Shown here piece after piece: positions 11,691 to 23,141 of a stretch of 64,000 nt of DNA. The notes under the pieces are model-generated. The model was not told the DNA's origin. It made no database searches and worked only from the letters and a program-made list of their open reading frames with translations. This stretch comes from Cellulomonas cellasea (GTDB lineage: Bacteria; Actinomycetota; Actinomycetes; Actinomycetales; Cellulomonadaceae): assembly GCF_030372105.1 (NCBI RefSeq), contig NZ_JAUDBQ010000011.1, positions 99,714 through 163,713 on the forward strand, read 5' to 3'. A program made the translations under genes and the position numbers. How positions within the stretch are numbered: position 1 is the stretch's first letter; each line of letters starts with the position of its first letter.

Positions 11691-12722
11691 TCAGATCTCG
11701 ATGGAGCACATCACCGAGCCGCCATCCACTTCGTAGCCGAGGGCCGCGTACAGGCCGTGCGCGCCCGACGGGTTCGCCGTGTCGACCCCGAGCCTGGCGA
11801 ACTCCATGCCGTCCGCGCGGTAGGCGCCCATCGCCCAGCCCAGCAACGCCACGGCTAGCCCTCGCCCGCGCCATGGCCGGCGCACGCCGAGCAGGCTCGT
11901 GTACCCGAAGGTGTGGCCCAGCACGGGCCAGTCCTGCTCGTAGCGCGCGGACATCAGGTACCCCGCGACCTCGCCCGTGGCGTCCTCGACGACGACCTGG
12001 CTCCAGCCGGGCACGAAGGACGCCGAGCGCAGCCCCCACGCCTCGGGGGTCATCGGCTCGCTGCCCCAGTGGTCGGCGAAGGCCTCGTTGTGCGCGCGCC
12101 GCACGGCGTCGTCGAGCTCCGGCGTCCAGGGCGCGAGCGAGAAGCCGTCCGCGAGCGTCGTCGTCGGCAGGTCGTCGGCCAGCGACCGCCGCATCTCGGT
12201 GTAGTAGCGCCTCGGTGTGAAGCCGGCGCCGGCGAACAGCTCGATCCCCCCGTGATGGTCCGCCTCGAGGTAGGTCAGGAGCCGCGCGGGCAGGTCCTTG
12301 CCGGACTCGGCGAGCAGCTGGCGCCCGCGGCCCTCCATCCACGCGACCAGGGCACGGCCCACGCCCCGGCCGCGCGCGTCGGGATGCACCCCGCCCTCGA
12401 GGAACGCCCGCACGGTGCCCTCGTCACCGGGGCTGGTCGTCACCTGCCCGAAGGCCAGCATCCGGCCGGACGCGTCGAAGCCCGCGAGCGTGTCCAGCTC
12501 CGGACGCTTCCAACTGCCCTCGAACCGCTCGGCCGTCTCCTCGAGGCTGGTCCGGAAGGGGGCCGCGTCGGCGGCCTCGACCGCCCAGCACAACGCCGCG
12601 AGGTCCGCGACATCGGCGGCAGTCAACGGGCGCCACGCCAGGCCCAGCGACGCCGGTGGAAGCGTCGGGGCCTGGGGCGGCTGGGCGCGCTCGGCCAGGG
12701 GGCGCAGCAGATCACTCGTCAT
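11691..12722 (-). CDS. tandem GNAT N-acetyltransferase
   Basis: A 343-residue protein with two GNAT folds in series. The first (about residues 28-175) has an acetyl-CoA loop in HPDARGRGVGRALV. The second (about 185-343) has RRPWRGRGLAVALLGW and a typical C-terminal NPSGAHGLYAALGYE. Tandem GNATs include mycothiol synthase MshD, but I see no decisive MshD feature, so the substrate is left open. A GACAGT hexamer lies six bases before the ATG, consistent with a leaderless start. It sits between the lysoplasmalogenase and parE genes on the same strand. Confidence 0.85.
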   Translation of the reverse strand: MTSDLLRPLAERAQPPQAPTLPPASLGLAWRPLTAADVADLAALCWAVEAADAAPFRTSLEETAERFEGSWKRPELDTLAGFDASGRMLAFGQVTTSPGDEGTVRAFLEGGVHPDARGRGVGRALVAWMEGRGRQLLAESGKDLPARLLTYLEADHHGGIELFAGAGFTPRRYYTEMRRSLADDLPTTTLADGFSLAPWTPELDDAVRRAHNEAFADHWGSEPMTPEAWGLRSASFVPGWSQVVVEDATGEVAGYLMSARYEQDWPVLGHTFGYTSLLGVRRPWRGRGLAVALLGWAMGAYRADGMEFARLGVDTANPSGAHGLYAALGYEVDGGSVMCSIEI

Positions 12723-12773
12723 GGCGCCACTGTCCCCCGTGCCGCCCGGAGCCGTCGAGCGAAATGGCCTGCG

Positions 12774-14900
<2,127 letters not shown>

Positions 14901-15041
14901 GAGGCCTGAGCGTAATCGCTCCGACCCACAGCGCCGCGCACGCCGGGCCCGCGTCACGCTCCCGGGTGGGAGAGGTACGCGCGGAGCGAACCTGGCCCTT
15001 CCGAGCCGCTGGTTCTCAGCCTCCGATGGTTTGATGGCTAG

Positions 15042-15263
15042 GTGACTGGGACGACGACTGAACCACTGACCGCAGCCGACCGCTGTGACCGCTGCAACGC
15101 GCAGGCCTACGTGCGCGTGCTCCTGCCCGTGGGTGAGCTCCTCTTCTGCGCCCACCACGCGCGCGAGCACGGCCCCAAGCTCTCCGAGATGGCCACGCAC
15201 GTCCAGGACGAGACCGACCGGCTCCTGGCCGAGCACGGAGCGGGCGCAGGCGCCGCGCGCTGA
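15042..15263 (+). CDS. small zinc-ribbon-like protein (DUF7455)
   Basis: A 73-residue actinobacterial protein with a CxxC pair (CDRCNAQAY) and a second Cys/His group (FCAHHAREHG). These probably form one small zinc-binding fold. The function is unknown. The gene starts with GTG and has no ribosome-binding site; a TTTGAT hexamer six bases upstream hints at a leaderless mRNA. It is divergent from parE and ends just before a perfect 16-bp hairpin. Confidence 0.75.
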   Translation: MTGTTTEPLTAADRCDRCNAQAYVRVLLPVGELLFCAHHAREHGPKLSEMATHVQDETDRLLAEHGAGAGAAR

Positions 15264-15272
15264 CCCTCACTC

Positions 15273-15309
15273 CCACGTGCCGACCACCGTCCTGGTGGTC
15301 GGCACGTGG
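15273..15309 (+). terminator. perfect 16-bp hairpin after the DUF7455 gene
   Basis: The arms 15273-15288 and 15294-15309 pair perfectly around a five-base loop (gtcct). The hairpin begins ten bases after the stop codon. The downstream sequence has only a short T run (gtttc), so termination would rely mainly on the stem. Confidence 0.75.
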
Positions 15310-15343
15310 CGTTTCTGGGCCTGGCTGACAGACGGGCGCCCGC

Positions 15344-15691
15344 TCAGGCGCGCGGCCGGGTGCTGACGCCCAGCGCGCTCCGCAGCGCGAATATCAGCTC
15401 ACGGGCGGCCGCAGCCGCCGCCGGGGACGCCAGGCACGAGTCGAACTGCTGCGCGAGCCCGTAGAACTCCTCCACCGCGTCGACCTCGGCCAGCACCCTG
15501 ACCACTGCCGATCCCGCGTCGGGCTCGCTCGCCATCGCGCGCCGCAGGTCGATGGCCATCCGCCGCACCGCCTCGGAGACGTCGCCCATCGAGGAGTTCA
15601 CCCGGTCGAGCATGCCGACCGCGCGGGTGGCGAAGTCCAACTCGTCGTTCACGCGTCCCAGTGCGGCCCGCGCCGCGGCCTCGCTCATCAT
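15344..15691 (-). CDS. hypothetical helical protein
   Basis: A predicted 115-residue protein starting MMSEAAARAALGRV that appears all alpha-helical and Ala-rich. I recognise no family. The start is the first of two adjacent ATGs at 15691, preceded by GAGAGGA about 12 bases upstream. The in-frame region further upstream is Arg/Pro-rich and was excluded. It lies between the DUF7455 terminator and the sigma-factor gene, on the same strand as the latter. Confidence 0.55.
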   Translation of the reverse strand: MMSEAAARAALGRVNDELDFATRAVGMLDRVNSSMGDVSEAVRRMAIDLRRAMASEPDAGSAVVRVLAEVDAVEEFYGLAQQFDSCLASPAAAAAARELIFALRSALGVSTRPRA

Positions 15692-15822
15692 CGACGTCCG
15701 TCCGTCCTCTCGCTCGTCCTCGCCTCCGCGCTGTGAGCCGGGCGAGCCGGGCGGAGGCCGCGCGAACGGTAGCCGGGCCTGCTGGGAACGCCCTCCCGCC
15801 CGGGCCCTGGGCCCGGAGCGCG

Positions 15823-15858
15823 CGAACGCCCGGCAGTCGTGTGACTGCCGGGCGTTCG
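15823..15858 (-). terminator. perfect 16-bp hairpin after the sigma-factor gene
   Basis: The arms 15823-15838 and 15843-15858 are perfectly complementary with a gtgt loop. It lies about 30 bases beyond the stop of the minus-strand sigma-factor gene. There is no T run after it on that strand. Confidence 0.75.
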
Positions 15859-15890
15859 TGGCCGCGCGAGGCGGCGGATGAGTGCTGTGC

Positions 15891-17402
<1,512 letters not shown>

Positions 17403-17452
17403 AAACGACCTTTCGGCAGCGAGAGACCCGGATGAAGCACGGGTAGACCAAT

Positions 17453-17458
17453 ATTGTA
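17453..17458 (-). promoter_or_regulatory. candidate -10 element of the sigma-factor gene
   Basis: On the minus strand this reads TACAAT, about 50 bases upstream of the GTG start. I see no good -35 hexamer at 16-18 bases, which is common for actinobacterial housekeeping promoters. The assignment rests on the hexamer alone. Confidence 0.45.
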
Positions 17459-17633
17459 CCGGGCAGATTCCGGGTTGGACCGTGATCAGCGCGCGGGGCA
17501 GGACGCGCACGGCCTCCCGTGACCCTGTCCGCGCGGGCGCCCAAGGGCGCACTTCTCGTGGAACGGATGGCGGGCGCGGAAGATTCCCGCTTTCGCGCGC
17601 CCGCTGCCGGTGATGCCGGAGGTTGTGGCGACG

Positions 17634-18032
17634 TCAGCCCGCGGCGGGCTTGACCGCCATCACGGGGCAGGGCGCGTCCAGCAGGATGCGCTGCGCGTTG
17701 GCGCCGAGGATGAGCTTGCCGACCGGGCTGCGGCGTCGCAGGCCGATGACGATGAGGCTGGCCCCGATCTCCTCGGCGGTCCCGATCAGGTCCTCGGCGA
17801 CGTCGCGGCCCCGCGTGAGCAGCCGCACCTCATGCGGGATGTCACGGGAGTCCAGGTCGCGCCGGACGTCGTCGAGCGACGCCTCCAACTCCCCGCGCGC
17901 CGCGTCGCTGTCGTCGCCGCGGTCGCTGACCACCACGACGAGCCGCTCCTTGCGTGCTTGCGCCTCGACGGTGGCGGCCTCGAGCGCGGTGCGCCCTTCG
18001 GGTGTCGCCAGATAGCCCACCACTATGCCCAT
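17634..18032 (-). CDS. universal stress protein (UspA family)
   Basis: A 132-residue single-domain UspA-fold protein. The first strand is GIVVGYLATPEG, and the C-terminal ATP-binding segment is GLRRRSPVGKLILGANAQRI, of the G-x2-G-x9-G-S/N class, so ATP binding is likely. Such proteins act in stress survival by unclear mechanisms. The ATG at 18032 follows an AGGAGGAG ribosome-binding site. The gene is immediately upstream of, and co-directional with, the sigma-factor gene, but about 230 bases separate them. Confidence 0.88.
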   Translation of the reverse strand: MGIVVGYLATPEGRTALEAATVEAQARKERLVVVVSDRGDDSDAARGELEASLDDVRRDLDSRDIPHEVRLLTRGRDVAEDLIGTAEEIGASLIVIGLRRRSPVGKLILGANAQRILLDAPCPVMAVKPAAG

Positions 18033-18198
18033 CGGGACTCCTCCTGCGTGCTGTCGCGGATGTCGCGAGCAGGACGCTACCCGAGCCCACCGCGCACAGC
18101 ACCCTCCCCGCGCCGGGTCCGCAGCCGGCGCCACGGCCCGGACGCTCGCACGGCCCCCGGCGCGGTCGCCCAGGTCAGCGCCGCGGCACGGCGGCCTC

Positions 18199-19335
18199 TC
18201 AGCGGCCAGCCGCCCACCCGGGCGGCATCGCCGCCGTGAGCACGTCGTCGAGCAGCACCGCCAACCGGTAGCCCGCCTCGTGGGCGCGGGCCCGCTCGAC
18301 CAGGACGCTGGCGCGCACCCCGTCGCCCTGCCACCACGCGAGGAGTGCGAGGAGCGTCAACGCGGGCGCCTGGGACCCGCGGCGACCGTGGGCCACCAGG
18401 CGCTCGAGGGCCTGCGCATGCACGGCCGTGGCGTCTGCGGGTGGCGGCACAGCGTGCGCCGGGTCGACGATCGCCGCGATGGCGCCCGCCATCTCGCGCC
18501 CGGTGACAGCCTCGTCCTCGCGCAGCGACCGCGCGGCCAGGTCGCCGGTGCCGGGCACCAGGGTGACGAGCACGGCGTCGCGCACCCGCCGGTCGGCCAG
18601 GCCCGCCTCGAGCCGGCCCAGCACCGCGGGGCTCACCGCGGCGTCGTCCTGGCAGGGCTCGCGCACGGCGGCGACGCACTGCGTCCACGCGTCGAGCGAC
18701 CGCGCCCGCCAGAGGGCCATGGCCGCGTCGCCCGCCCGCGCGGCGTCCTCCCGCCGGCGGAGCCAGCGTTGGGCGACGCGGGCGACCGACCGACGCGCCG
18801 AGGCGGGCGCCGGCAGCACGCGCGCCACGGCTCCGCGGGAGTCCGCGACGCAGGAGCCCGCGAGCACCATGTGCGCGCCGACGGCCGTCGACTCGAGCTC
18901 GCGGGCCGGGCGACCGCCCGCCGGGCAGCACCCCAGGTCGTCGCAGTCGAGCCGGAGATAGCCGGTCGCTGTCACGACCCACACGGTCACGTCGCCGAGC
19001 GCGGCGGACGCGGCCTCGCGGAAGTGCTCGGCGGCAGCGTGCGCGAGCGTCCCGGAGTTCCCGTGCCGGCGTGGGTCCTGTGCGGTGTAGAGGACCAGGA
19101 CGGCGCCCGAGGCGCGATCCGCCCCGAGATGGGCGACGAGGCCGCGGGCGACCCGGGGTCCGGAGGACTGGCCGCCGAGGTCGTCGAGGTCGACCCGGGC
19201 GACGAGGCCGATCCGCCCTCGGGGAGCCCGCAGGCTCACCGCGACGGCGCTCTCATGCGGCTGGAAGCCGAGTTGGTGGGGAAGGTAGGCGAGGAGCTCG
19301 CGCGGCTCGCTGACGCGCAGCGTCGTGGTGTCCAT
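18199..19335 (-). CDS. DUF4192 family protein
   Basis: A 378-residue actinobacterial protein beginning TTTLRVSEPRELLAYLPHQL, the characteristic opening of DUF4192. The centre holds DCDDLGCCPAGG, a Cys-containing motif conserved in the family. The remainder is Ala-rich and helical, resembling a TPR-like tail. The function is unknown. I took the second of two in-frame ATGs (19335), since it directly precedes the conserved opening. No ribosome-binding site is evident. Confidence 0.8.
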   Translation of the reverse strand: MDTTTLRVSEPRELLAYLPHQLGFQPHESAVAVSLRAPRGRIGLVARVDLDDLGGQSSGPRVARGLVAHLGADRASGAVLVLYTAQDPRRHGNSGTLAHAAAEHFREAASAALGDVTVWVVTATGYLRLDCDDLGCCPAGGRPARELESTAVGAHMVLAGSCVADSRGAVARVLPAPASARRSVARVAQRWLRRREDAARAGDAAMALWRARSLDAWTQCVAAVREPCQDDAAVSPAVLGRLEAGLADRRVRDAVLVTLVPGTGDLAARSLREDEAVTGREMAGAIAAIVDPAHAVPPPADATAVHAQALERLVAHGRRGSQAPALTLLALLAWWQGDGVRASVLVERARAHEAGYRLAVLLDDVLTAAMPPGWAAGR

Positions 19336-19456
19336 GGCGCACACACCACCGCGTCGCGTGTCACGGCGCGCGTCCGACGCCGAGGGCTGTGGACGCCGAG
19401 GGGGCGCCAGCCCCTGGGGGCGGCTGGCGCGGGCACGACATCGCGCGGGCGCGACA

Positions 19457-19484
19457 GTGACCGGTCGGGGCTCCGCGTTACGGT
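19457..19484 (+). promoter_or_regulatory. candidate leaderless promoter of the lipoprotein gene
   Basis: GTGACC (19457-19462) and TACGGT (19479-19484) are separated by 16 bases. Transcription starting seven bases downstream of the -10 would begin at the G of the GTG start codon at 19491. Confidence 0.5.
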
Positions 19485-19490
19485 ACGCAC

Positions 19491-20060
19491 GTGCGCTCCC
19501 CCACCCTGGTCTCCCCGCTAGCCGGACCCATCGCCAGAGCCACCCGCCGATGGGCGCCGGCGTCGCCCGCGCTGCTGCTCGCGGCCACGCTCGCGCTCGG
19601 CGGGTGCACCGCCTCCGAGCCAGCGGCGCAGGACGCGACGCCCGCCGCGGCGTCCATGACGTCCTCCGCCCCGCAGCCCACCGAGTCGCTGCTCGAGGAG
19701 GACGGCGACGAGCACTCCGCCGTCGGAGCCCTCCCGGACGGCTTCCCGAGCGACCTCGTGCCGGTGCCCGACGACGCCGAGATCCTGGTCTCGACGCTGC
19801 GCCCAGCCGAGGACGGCGGCCTGGGCACGCTCAGCCTGAACCTGCGATCGACCCTCGACGCGGCAGCGCTGGTGGACAGCCTGCGGCAGCCGCTGCTCGC
19901 CGCCGGGTTCGCCGAGGCCACACCGACGCAGGCCGAGCCAGGGCTCGCCGCGCAGACGACGTTCACCCGTGACGGCGGCGAGATGCTCGTGGTCGGGGTG
20001 CTCGACCGGGACGGCGTGCGCACGCTCACCGTCGGCGGCAAGCTCCGCCTGGACGGCTGA
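19491..20060 (+). CDS. putative lipoprotein
   Basis: A 189-residue protein with a lipoprotein signal peptide: basic N-terminus, hydrophobic core, and lipobox LALGGC with the lipidated Cys at residue 39. A low-complexity Ala/Ser/Thr linker follows, then a compact domain (about residues 75-189) that I do not recognise. It should be anchored on the outer face of the membrane. The GTG start lacks a ribosome-binding site and fits a leaderless transcript. The next gene, a polyprenyl synthetase, starts 21 nt downstream with its own -10-like hexamer. Confidence 0.75.
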   Translation: MRSPTLVSPLAGPIARATRRWAPASPALLLAATLALGGCTASEPAAQDATPAAASMTSSAPQPTESLLEEDGDEHSAVGALPDGFPSDLVPVPDDAEILVSTLRPAEDGGLGTLSLNLRSTLDAAALVDSLRQPLLAAGFAEATPTQAEPGLAAQTTFTRDGGEMLVVGVLDRDGVRTLTVGGKLRLDG

Positions 20061-20081
20061 CGGGCGACGTAGGCTGACCGC

Positions 20082-21197
20082 GTGAGTGCCACCCCCCTGG
20101 TCGACGCCGAGAACGTCCGCAGCCGAGTCGATGCCGCCCTGGCCACCCATGTGGAGGCCGTGCGCGAACGCTTGGCGGCGATCAGCCCCGATGCCGCCCC
20201 GCTCGGGGACGCCGTGGAGCAGATGCTGTCGGGCGGCAAGCGGCTGCGCGCGGCGTTCTGCTACTGGGCCTGGCGCGCGCACGGGGGCGAGCCCGACTCC
20301 CCCGCCGCCGAGATGGTCGTCCGCGTCGGGGCGGCGCTCGAGCTGTTCCAGGCCGCGGCGCTGTTCCACGACGACGTGATGGACGACTCAGACACCCGCC
20401 GCGGGCTGCCCGCCGCGCACCGGGTGTTCGCCGCGCGCCACGAGGCCGAGGGATGGGCTGGCGGGGCCAGGCGCTTCGGCGACTCGGCGGCGATCCTGCT
20501 CGGCGACCTCGCGCTCGTCCTCAGCGAGGAGGCCTTCGCCGCAGCCGTCTCCACGCAAGCCAGCGACCTCGCCGCCCGTGCCCGCGAGGTCTTCGACGTC
20601 ATGCGCGCCGAGGTGACCATCGGGCAGTACCTCGACGTGCTGGCCCAGGCCCTGCCTTGGGGCGAGGACCCGGCAGCCGACGAGGCACGCGCCCGCGAGG
20701 TCGTCCGGGCCAAGTCGGCGCGCTACAGCGTGGAGCACCCGCTCGCCCTGGGCGCCACGCTCGCGGGCGCCGCCCCGGGGGAGGTCGCCGCGATGCGGGC
20801 CGTCGGCCTGCCGCTCGGCGAGGCCTTCCAGTTGCGCGACGACCTGCTCGGCGTCTTCGGCGATCCCAGCGCCACGGGCAAGCCCGCCGGCGACGACCTT
20901 CTCGAGGGCAAGCGCACAGTGCTCGTGGCACGAGCCGTGGCCCGCGCCCGCGCCAACGGCGACGACGCGACGGCCGAGCTCGTCCGCGCCCAGCTCGGCC
21001 GCCGCGATCTCGGGCTGGACGCCGTGCGCGAGCTGGCGACGGCGATCGACGCCACCGGCGCCGCCAAGGACGTCGAGGCGCTCATCAGCGAGCTCAGCGA
21101 CCAGGCGTTCGCCGGGCTCGACGCCCTGGCGGTGACCGAGCGCGGGCGCGAGATGCTCATCGCGCTCGGCCACGCCGCCGTCGACCGGCGGTTCTGA
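20082..21197 (+). CDS. polyprenyl synthetase (isoprenyl diphosphate synthase)
   Basis: A 371-residue trans-isoprenyl diphosphate synthase that condenses isopentenyl diphosphate with allylic diphosphates. The first Asp-rich motif DDVMD is at residues 97-101, with GGKRLRAAF before it. The second motif, QLRDDLLGVFGD, is around residues 250-261. Chain length is not inferred. Position and orientation match M. tuberculosis idsA2 (Rv2173). A TAGGCT hexamer seven nt upstream of the GTG supports a leaderless start. Confidence 0.92.
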   Translation: MSATPLVDAENVRSRVDAALATHVEAVRERLAAISPDAAPLGDAVEQMLSGGKRLRAAFCYWAWRAHGGEPDSPAAEMVVRVGAALELFQAAALFHDDVMDDSDTRRGLPAAHRVFAARHEAEGWAGGARRFGDSAAILLGDLALVLSEEAFAAAVSTQASDLAARAREVFDVMRAEVTIGQYLDVLAQALPWGEDPAADEARAREVVRAKSARYSVEHPLALGATLAGAAPGEVAAMRAVGLPLGEAFQLRDDLLGVFGDPSATGKPAGDDLLEGKRTVLVARAVARARANGDDATAELVRAQLGRRDLGLDAVRELATAIDATGAAKDVEALISELSDQAFAGLDALAVTERGREMLIALGHAAVDRRF

Positions 21198-21293
21198 GCC
21201 CGGCGCGCGCCGCCGTCAGCGCGCGCCCGCCGCACCAGGGCTGAGCCCTCGCGCTGGCCTCAGCCGACCCCGGAGGACCTGGTCACGCAGTGC

Positions 21294-21707
21294 TCAGAGC
21301 AGGGCCTGGGCGACCCGGCGCACCGCGGTCTTCCCGCCGCTGCGCAGCGCGTCGATGGGCCGGGCGGCCAGCGACTCGTCCTCGGTGAAGAGCCACTGGA
21401 TCATCTCGGCCTCGTCGAAGCCCGCGTCGCCCAGCACAGTGAATGTGCCCTGCAACGACGCGAGCACCGTCCAGGCGGGCGCGTCGTCGTCCTGGCGGGT
21501 CGGCGCGGAGGGGTTCGCCAGGTGGGCCGGCACGAGGAACGCCTCGGGGACGGACAGCACGCGCGGGTCTCCACGGCGCACGCCCACCAGGCGGCCCTCT
21601 TGCAGCAGGCGGCGCACCTTGCCGACGTCGATGCCGAGTCGTTCCGCGACGTCGGGGACCGTGAGCCACGCGTCGACGATGTTGTCCAGGTTTGCACTGT
21701 CAGTCAC
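21294..21707 (-). CDS. Rv2175c-family DNA-binding protein
   Basis: A 137-residue protein with an N-terminal helix-turn-helix (WLTVPDVAERLGIDVGKVRR) and a conserved C-terminal domain (about residues 70-137). The M. tuberculosis homologue Rv2175c binds DNA and is phosphorylated by the adjacent kinase PknL. Here the PASTA kinase is also close, with one cell-wall gene between. The GTG at 21707 is favoured because a TACGCT hexamer sits seven bases upstream. It is divergent from the LysM gene. Confidence 0.82.
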   Translation of the reverse strand: MTDSANLDNIVDAWLTVPDVAERLGIDVGKVRRLLQEGRLVGVRRGDPRVLSVPEAFLVPAHLANPSAPTRQDDDAPAWTVLASLQGTFTVLGDAGFDEAEMIQWLFTEDESLAARPIDALRSGGKTAVRRVAQALL

Positions 21708-21781
21708 GAGGACAAGCGTACGCACCCGCGCACGTCACCCGTTCGCCAGGAAATGACACGGGGCAATTGCGGCGCTGCGCT

Positions 21782-21809
21782 TTCACAACCCGCGTGCCTC
21801 GGATACGTT
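21782..21809 (+). promoter_or_regulatory. candidate promoter of the LysM/transglycosylase gene
   Basis: TTCACA (21782-21787) and TACGTT (21804-21809) are spaced by 16 bases. They lie about 65 bases upstream of the ATG, leaving room for a leader that carries the GAGGT ribosome-binding site. Confidence 0.45.
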
Positions 21810-21872
21810 CGCATTCTGTCACTTGAGTCACTCCGGCCCCATCCATCACTTCAGCATCATGAGGTACCGACG

Positions 21873-23093
21873 ATGACGCAGTCCGCCACCGGTCAGCAGT
21901 GCGCACAGGCCGCCGCGCCCTCTCCTGCCGAGCCCGGCCGCGCCCTGCGCCGGGGCACCAGCGCAGGCGCCACGCTCGCGCTCGCCGCGGTCGCCGCCGT
22001 GTCCTCGGCGGCGACCGCCCAGGCGGACGAGGCCTACACCGTCCGCCAGGGCGACACCGTGAGCCACATCGCCGCGCGCAGCGGCGTGAGCGTGCAGGCG
22101 ATCACGCGCGCCAACTCCCTCGCCGACGCCTCCCGGATCCGCGTGGGCCAGCAGCTCACGATCCCGTCGGGCAGCGCCACCGCGCCTGCGGCGAGCGCGC
22201 CCGCTCCTGCCGCAACCGCCCCCGCGGCGACGCATGCCGTCGTGGCCGGGGACACCGTCTCCGGCATCGCCAAGCGCCACGGCACGACGGTCGCGGCCAT
22301 CGTCAGCGCGAACAACCTGGACTCCCGCGCGCTCATCCGCATCGGCCAGACGCTGACGATCCCGGGGGCCGCGCAGGCCGCCGCCGGTGGCGCCGCGACG
22401 GCCACCACGCCGACGAGGACAGCGTCCGCCGCCACGCACACCGTCGTGGCCGGGGACACCGTCTCGAGCATCGCCAAGCGCCACGGCACGACGGTCGCGG
22501 CCATCGTCAGCGCGAACAACCTGGACTCCCGCGCGCTCATCCGCATCGGCCAGACGCTCACCCTGCCCGGCACGACGGCGCCGAGCGCCACCACCGCCAC
22601 CACCCAGCTCGTCGGCAACACGTTCGCCGGGCGCACCTACGCGGACTCGGTCGTCTCGGCCGCCAACGCCAACAAGGCGACACTGCTCGCCACCGGCGTG
22701 CCATCGAAGGCGGAGATGCAGGCCAAGGTGGCCGCGACCGCCCGCGAGATGGGCGTGGACCCCGCGCTCGCGCTCGCCGTGGCCTTCCAGGAGTCCGGCT
22801 TCAACCACACCGCCGTCTCCCCCGCGAACGCGATCGGCACGATGCAGGTCATCCCCAGCTCGGGCGAGTGGGCCGCGCAGCTCGTGGGCCGCCCGATCAA
22901 CCTGCTCGACCCGAACGACAACGTCGTGGCGGGCGTCGCCATCCTGCGGGCACTGGTCAAGAACGCGAACGACCTGCCGACGGCGATCGCCGGCTACTAC
23001 CAGGGCGCCAGCTCCGTGAAGCGCAACGGCATGTACGCCGACACCCGCCGTTACGTCGCCAACATCCAGACGCATATGGCGCGGTTCCGCTGA
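21873..23093 (+). CDS. secreted triple-LysM lytic transglycosylase-like protein
   Basis: A 406-residue exported cell-wall protein. The N-terminal signal region (about residues 25-51) ends in TAQA-DEAYTV. Three LysM peptidoglycan-binding domains follow at about residues 54-98, 120-164 and 188-232; the second and third are almost identical. The C-terminal domain (about 280-405) is a lysozyme-like SLT fold with candidate catalytic Glu307 in FQESGFNHTAVSP and GTMQVIPS after it. It probably cleaves or remodels peptidoglycan. The ATG at 21873 has GAGGT upstream. It lies between the Rv2175c-like gene and the PASTA kinase, consistent with envelope control. Confidence 0.88.
   Translation: MTQSATGQQCAQAAAPSPAEPGRALRRGTSAGATLALAAVAAVSSAATAQADEAYTVRQGDTVSHIAARSGVSVQAITRANSLADASRIRVGQQLTIPSGSATAPAASAPAPAATAPAATHAVVAGDTVSGIAKRHGTTVAAIVSANNLDSRALIRIGQTLTIPGAAQAAAGGAATATTPTRTASAATHTVVAGDTVSSIAKRHGTTVAAIVSANNLDSRALIRIGQTLTLPGTTAPSATTATTQLVGNTFAGRTYADSVVSAANANKATLLATGVPSKAEMQAKVAATAREMGVDPALALAVAFQESGFNHTAVSPANAIGTMQVIPSSGEWAAQLVGRPINLLDPNDNVVAGVAILRALVKNANDLPTAIAGYYQGASSVKRNGMYADTRRYVANIQTHMARFR
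22237..22558 (+). repeat. 118-bp direct repeat encoding LysM domains 2 and 3
   Basis: The segments 22237-22354 and 22441-22558 are direct repeats 204 bases apart. They differ at only two positions that I can find (ctccgg against ctcgag). The first LysM domain of the same protein is clearly divergent, so the duplication or conversion of the last two is recent. Confidence 0.9.
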
Positions 23094-23141
23094 CGTCGCG
23101 CCTGACGCTGACCGTCCCCACGCGACCGTAGACTTCCGACC

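Noticed and set aside
21730..21872. Possible c-di-AMP (ydaO) riboswitch upstream of the LysM gene
   Set aside because: Such elements often precede actinobacterial wall hydrolase genes, but this leader is too short and lacks the conserved ydaO core motifs.
21859..21876. Five-codon mini-frame overlapping the LysM gene start
   Set aside because: ATG followed by four codons and TGA overlaps the true ATG, but the GAGGT within it fits better as the ribosome-binding site of the LysM gene. No attenuator structure is visible.
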